Positions 61,301-64,000 of a stretch of 64,000 bases of DNA are shown one piece after another. The stretch covers positions 4,278,001-4,342,000 of the forward strand of contig NZ_PJMW01000002.1 of NCBI RefSeq assembly GCF_002846365.1, in the 5' to 3' direction. The notes under the pieces are model-generated. The model was not told where the DNA came from. It saw only the letters and a list, made by a program, of their open reading frames with translations, and made no database searches. Source of the stretch: Nocardia fluminea (GTDB lineage: Bacteria; Actinomycetota; Actinomycetes; Mycobacteriales; Mycobacteriaceae). Made by a program: the position numbers and the translations under genes. Numbering within the stretch: position 1 is the first letter of the stretch; each line of letters begins with the position of its first letter.

Positions 61301-64000
61301 TTCGGCGCCGTCGAGCGCGGTGACGATGTGGACGTGGTTGGCGTGGATTCCGCGGGTCATCGCGACATAGAACTGTTGGCGTGATTCGCGTCCGGACAGC
61401 GCGACGTGGCAGGTGTCGGCGGTGATTCCTTGGGCGGAATCGATCGTCGACGCGTACCCGAGGCGCACGTGCGTGCGCACATATTCGGACGTGAGGCGCA
61501 CCGTTTTGTCGCTGTCGGTGCCACGGTGGCGGTGTGAAACGGTCAGTGAACCGTCGTTGTGGACGTCGGTCACTGTCCAGGAGTAGCCGTTGCGAACCCA
61601 GTCGTGGTCGCCGAAACGCAACTTCGGGTTATTGCGTCGAGTCCGCACGGTGTCACCGATCGAGGCGAGAAGTCCGTCGGTGAGAACGACTTCTGGCCCG
61701 GGTTCGGCGCCGGTTCGAGCGAGTCGGTCGGCGCGTGCGCGGGCGTTGAGTGCCGTCACGACCTCGTGCGTAGACGCCAGCATGACCGCGTCGCGGCCTA
61801 CAAGATCATCGGCGGCCCAAGCTTGGTAGGTGTCGTCGTAGACCGACCCGGTGTGCCCGGCATGGATGCGGTTGTTGTCCAGGTACCAGGCCAGCGCGGC
61901 GGGGTCGCCCTCGCGCAGTCCGATCGAGGCGGTCGCCTCGGCGGTCGAGGCGAACCGGACCACATGGGACAGGGTGAGGGTTTGTTCGGGGGAGGCGGCG
62001 TTCATGTCGGCGTCGGCGCCGCCGGCTTCGATCGCGGGGAGTTGTTTGTCGTCGCCGATGCAGCGCACCGTCGCCCCGCGTCCGGAGAGAAATTGCAGCA
62101 GGCGTAGCCGTTTGGTGTTGCCTAGTTTGACGTGTTCGTCGACGATTACCAGGGTTCGGGAGTCGATGTCGAGGACCCATTGGGGCAACGCGGGTGGAGG
62201 ATCACCGGCGATGGAGGGGCTGTTCGGGGTGGGGGTGTGGCGGTTGATGACGTCGAGGAGTTTGTCGACGGTTTCGGCCCGGGTGCCGATCGACTGCCCG
62301 AGCACTGCGGCCGCGGCTGCGGTGGGGGCCATTCCGAGCACGGTTCCGCCACCGGAATGCCATGCGGTGGTGAGGACTTGCATCGCGGTGGTTTTGCCGG
62401 TTCCGGCCGGGGCGTTGGCGGTATGGACACGCAGCCCGGAGGTGGCGAATGAGGAGATGACACCGATCTGGCCGGCGTTGAGCGGGCGATCGGGGTCGGC
62501 GGTGTTGTAGTCGGAGACCGACTTTGCCACCAGTTCCGCGTCGAGAACGCGGGCGCCAGGTTCGACCGACAGCTCTATCAACGCTGCTTCGACATCCAGG
62601 GTGGATTCGGTGGTGTAGATCTGGGAGTTCGCACGAACATGGACGGCGGTGGAGTCTCTCCGACCCAACCACGTCGGGACGGCCCGCAAGACCGGTTGTT
62701 CGGTGAGGTCGGGGTCACCGCGCGCCACTGCTGATGATGGCGCCGTTGCCTCGGCGACAACTCTTTCCGGGAGCCAGTTCCAGTCAGTTGGGGCGATGTG
62801 GCCGCGGAGTTGGCGTTCGACCTCGGCACGAAGGTTGAAGACCCGCCAGGTCGAACGCCGCGCCGAGACCCCGGCCAGGGCGCGCTCGGCGGTCGCGGCG
62901 ATGAACGCGGCATCCGGTGTCGGTCGCGATGTCGGCGGCGCTGACATCACGCGCGTCACGATGTCTTCGATGGCGTCGCGGCCATTGAAGAGTTGCTGGG
63001 CTTGGGTTGCCCAGGTGTCGCGTTGCTCGGCGAGTGAGGCCGCGAGATGTTTGGTCGGGCGGGTTTCCAATGTTGCGCGATCGGAGAGGTCATAGACCTC
63101 TTTCGGTGACGGTTCACGACCGAACGTTGTTTGGAAAGCTGCGGTGAGCTGGTCGAGACGAGCTACGATCGCAGCGCCACGCTGCGACCACGCTTCGATC
63201 AATTCCAGCGGTACACCGACGATTTCACGGATCTGGACTTGCTCGGAGGTGCGCCCGGGCCGGGCTTCGAACTGCAGAGCGAGGGCGGTTTCGAGGTGGT
63301 GCTCGAGCCGGGAGTCATAAACTTCCGAGGCGGTGACGACGGCTTCGTGCAGGGTTTTGGAGTCGATGGTGCGCCATTTGCCGTCGAGGGTGCGGACGCG
63401 GTTGGCGATCAGGACGTGGGTGTGCAGGTCGGGATCGCCTGCGCGGCTGTCGCGGTGGGTGAATCCGGCGGCGACGATTCCGTCGACGTCGACCTGCCGG
63501 ATCCCGTTGCGGCCCAGGCGGGTGAAGATCGCGTTGGTCTCCAACCAGGAGACCGCGTCCTCGATCGCGCGCTGATGCGCGGTCTCGATCTGGTGCGATG
63601 TCTTGGGTGAGGCGAGCGCCCATAGGACTGAGACGCTTTTGACGGGGCTGAAGGTGATGTCGAAACCAGCGACGGCTGAGTGTGTCGGGCGTGAGTTCTT
63701 CGCGACCCATCCGGACAATTCGCGGGCATTCAACGGTGTCCGTTGGTACTCGGTAGTGAACATCTCTGTCGCGACCTGTGTGCGGATTCGCGCTCGTTCG
63801 TCGTCCGGGATTGCGGTTGTGGGTGCAAGGTTCTGTTCTAAATTGTGTGCACGAAAGGCATCTGAGCACCGTTGCCGGTACTGCGACTGGGCTTCATAAA
63901 CGGCGAACTTGCTGCCCAGCTTCGATGCCTTCTCCGCAGCTCGGGTGGCTTCGCGGTCGTTGGCACCGAGGGCGATCTGGTGCGCGTAGACGCGGTCTTC
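58349..64000 (-). CDS. MobF relaxase-helicase (TraA/TrwC type), 5' end outside the window
   Basis: At least 1883 codons are visible; the frame is open to the right edge, so the start is outside (the ATG at 63763 is internal: TQVATE and other relaxase-type sequence precede it). It shows FDITFSPVKSVSVLWALA, the three-His motif at DPDLHTHVLIANRV, then a RecD/TraI-like helicase with Walker A APAGTGKTTAM, VIVDEHVKLGNTKR (DEH in place of the usual DEAG), and SAQGITADTCHVALS. The C-terminal ~600 residues include a C..C..C..C zinc-knuckle-like CVDCS/CHSC and a long basic coiled coil. It nicks oriT and unwinds the transferred strand. Confidence 0.9.
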   Translation of the reverse strand, partial: EDRVYAHQIALGANDREATRAAEKASKLGSKFAVYEAQSQYRQRCSDAFRAHNLEQNLAPTTAIPDDERARIRTQVATEMFTTEYQRTPLNARELSGWVAKNSRPTHSAVAGFDITFSPVKSVSVLWALASPKTSHQIETAHQRAIEDAVSWLETNAIFTRLGRNGIRQVDVDGIVAAGFTHRDSRAGDPDLHTHVLIANRVRTLDGKWRTIDSKTLHEAVVTASEVYDSRLEHHLETALALQFEARPGRTSEQVQIREIVGVPLELIEAWSQRGAAIVARLDQLTAAFQTTFGREPSPKEVYDLSDRATLETRPTKHLAASLAEQRDTWATQAQQLFNGRDAIEDIVTRVMSAPPTSRPTPDAAFIAATAERALAGVSARRSTWRVFNLRAEVERQLRGHIAPTDWNWLPERVVAEATAPSSAVARGDPDLTEQPVLRAVPTWLGRRDSTAVHVRANSQIYTTESTLDVEAALIELSVEPGARVLDAELVAKSVSDYNTADPDRPLNAGQIGVISSFATSGLRVHTANAPAGTGKTTAMQVLTTAWHSGGGTVLGMAPTAAAAAVLGQSIGTRAETVDKLLDVINRHTPTPNSPSIAGDPPPALPQWVLDIDSRTLVIVDEHVKLGNTKRLRLLQFLSGRGATVRCIGDDKQLPAIEAGGADADMNAASPEQTLTLSHVVRFASTAEATASIGLREGDPAALAWYLDNNRIHAGHTGSVYDDTYQAWAADDLVGRDAVMLASTHEVVTALNARARADRLARTGAEPGPEVVLTDGLLASIGDTVRTRRNNPKLRFGDHDWVRNGYSWTVTDVHNDGSLTVSHRHRGTDSDKTVRLTSEYVRTHVRLGYASTIDSAQGITADTCHVALSGRESRQQFYVAMTRGIHANHVHIVTALDGAEGAIYTEPATYPRTAIEILHRVIARDGAQKSAHTELRDAFDPTLRIGRAVDIYLDTLGLAAEHALGTDRLQALDHAADTVHPNLTDSPAYPVLRQHLALIALTGADPVAALRAAVGQRELDTAADPAAVLDWRLDPTGAHSAGTGPLIWTPGLPGGVVDQALAEPVRAREQIVVALAAQIRNTAQHWTPSTAPTWARPLLGTNPTLLGELAVWRAGLHIADTDARPTGPARYTDTERVHQQRLQQQIIDAHGDPTLPRNRWAEVVDNIDPRITTDTYWPIVADKIDLADRAGLDITTLLTDAAAHHPLPDEMPAAALWARLELEPSALDTTGTDLLRPDWLPDLEAVLGTDIAEQITTEPAWPRVVAAVERATTTWAPRDLLSTAYELLQGAQPDDAAPLRPDQIAAALAWRIDVLHHHHSPTPQPSASAPTPTAPEPATPVDNNEPLTTVVAADPTATLTNDALVADNNSRNGEGDIATGVEYIARLFATGRVSDAVSAFRTFRSKLSNDEHAVLTAVSETLYQSSFPVARARLRWAAQQFPQHRALIQACTPSTDPHTFRRETEPVRDRSHPAYDHREHVDPTMTPAVFDPIRAAGNDAFDTYIDDAEPFDSRDLTPTDRPRTATDGFPIDYDLAAMPAIVGLPCVDCSIERPRNASSPVPPRHSDDGLCHSCRDNERPSIPDHDPANHLTARCAHIAETHPAPAALVMLRRDWRALDPVGRAVIQQWLTDNPLPEQPLPVLDRLQRLSDRELTDAIEGLSQRLSNIATETEFFAPTRHDVFATEPDPTVVEHQRAADNAQQTARQHAQELDTALRRLHATADALDTAREELDALPLARRRQRKSMQERINTLAHQNREHSEAHQRIRNTARAANRRANELIAHAERTGAEDERRRLTEQTRTADNDAITREATITALRNGLGSELAEHRAEHQRRRTLTPTQRQLGEHARLELVSTEQDSGPAQWPEPLIVESNLRTERGL

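Noticed and set aside
1..64000. CRISPR arrays, rRNA or tRNA genes, insertion sequences
   Set aside because: I saw no regular repeat-spacer unit, no tRNA-like cloverleaf, and no transposase-type protein. The two phased arrays have spacers far too short for CRISPR.

Overview
The window comes from a high-GC, mycolic-acid-type actinomycete, most likely Nocardia or Rhodococcus. The evidence is GC-rich coding sequence throughout, GTG/TTG starts with 4-base ATGA/GTGA overlaps, cutinase-like secreted proteins, a mycobacterial-style copper locus, and an actinobacterial type IV secretion system (T4SS). It reads as a large conjugative element, probably a plasmid: it has a T4SS, a coupling protein and a MobF relaxase, two helically phased repeat arrays that look like origin or partition sites, and no integrase in view.

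Layout. 1-6.3 kb is a copper/metal locus: a TauE/SafE-cupredoxin fusion and an HMA chaperone on +, then lpqS-like, cysK2-like, MFS and YcnI-like genes on -. The lpqS-cysK2-MFS order matches the copper-induced Rv0847-Rv0849 locus of Mycobacterium tuberculosis. A secreted His-rich protein and a 21-residue Met/Cys-rich peptide follow. 6.3-8.6 kb is a divergent AraC regulator and drug exporter pair. 8.64-9.1 kb holds the wreckage of a metal P-type ATPase and an ArsR regulator. 9.1-10.2 kb has no gene but carries two phased repeat arrays. 10.2-12.1 kb has an excisionase-like HTH protein, an XRE regulator and a 46-bp palindrome.

12.1-17.2 kb encodes a small hydrophobic peptide, a secreted glycine-zipper protein and three alpha/beta hydrolases, two of which have lost the nucleophile serine. 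17.3-40.4 kb is one long + strand transfer operon: VirB2-, VirB6-, VirB3/VirB4-, VirB1- and VirB8-like genes, the VirD4-type coupling protein, a duplicated DUF4913 protein, and six diverged paralogues of an undescribed ~300-residue family that share a C-terminal tail pattern with two further gene products.

40.8-44.3 kb (-) is an XRE-TPR / NUDIX / HipA-like kinase / DUF3037-like operon. Divergent from it, 44.4-49.6 kb (+) is a six-gene cluster: PIG-L deacetylase, NDP-sugar dehydrogenase, UXS-like decarboxylase, ubiquitin-like sulfur carrier, FGE-like protein and 4-epimerase. It looks like a pathway to a modified, possibly sulfur-containing, sugar and is my best candidate for an undescribed biosynthetic system.

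49.7-58.3 kb is a mosaic of accessory genes: LOG-like protein, TPR regulator, two resolvase-fold proteins, DUF574 methyltransferase, uridine-kinase-like gene with a frameshift, NUDIX hydrolase, P-loop kinase, CutA, and a broken 3' piece of cysS. From 58.3 kb to the right edge (-) is a very large TraA/MobF relaxase-helicase whose 5' end lies outside the window.

Two frameshifts (27.72 kb and about 55.01 kb) sit in or beside short G/C runs and could be sequencing errors.
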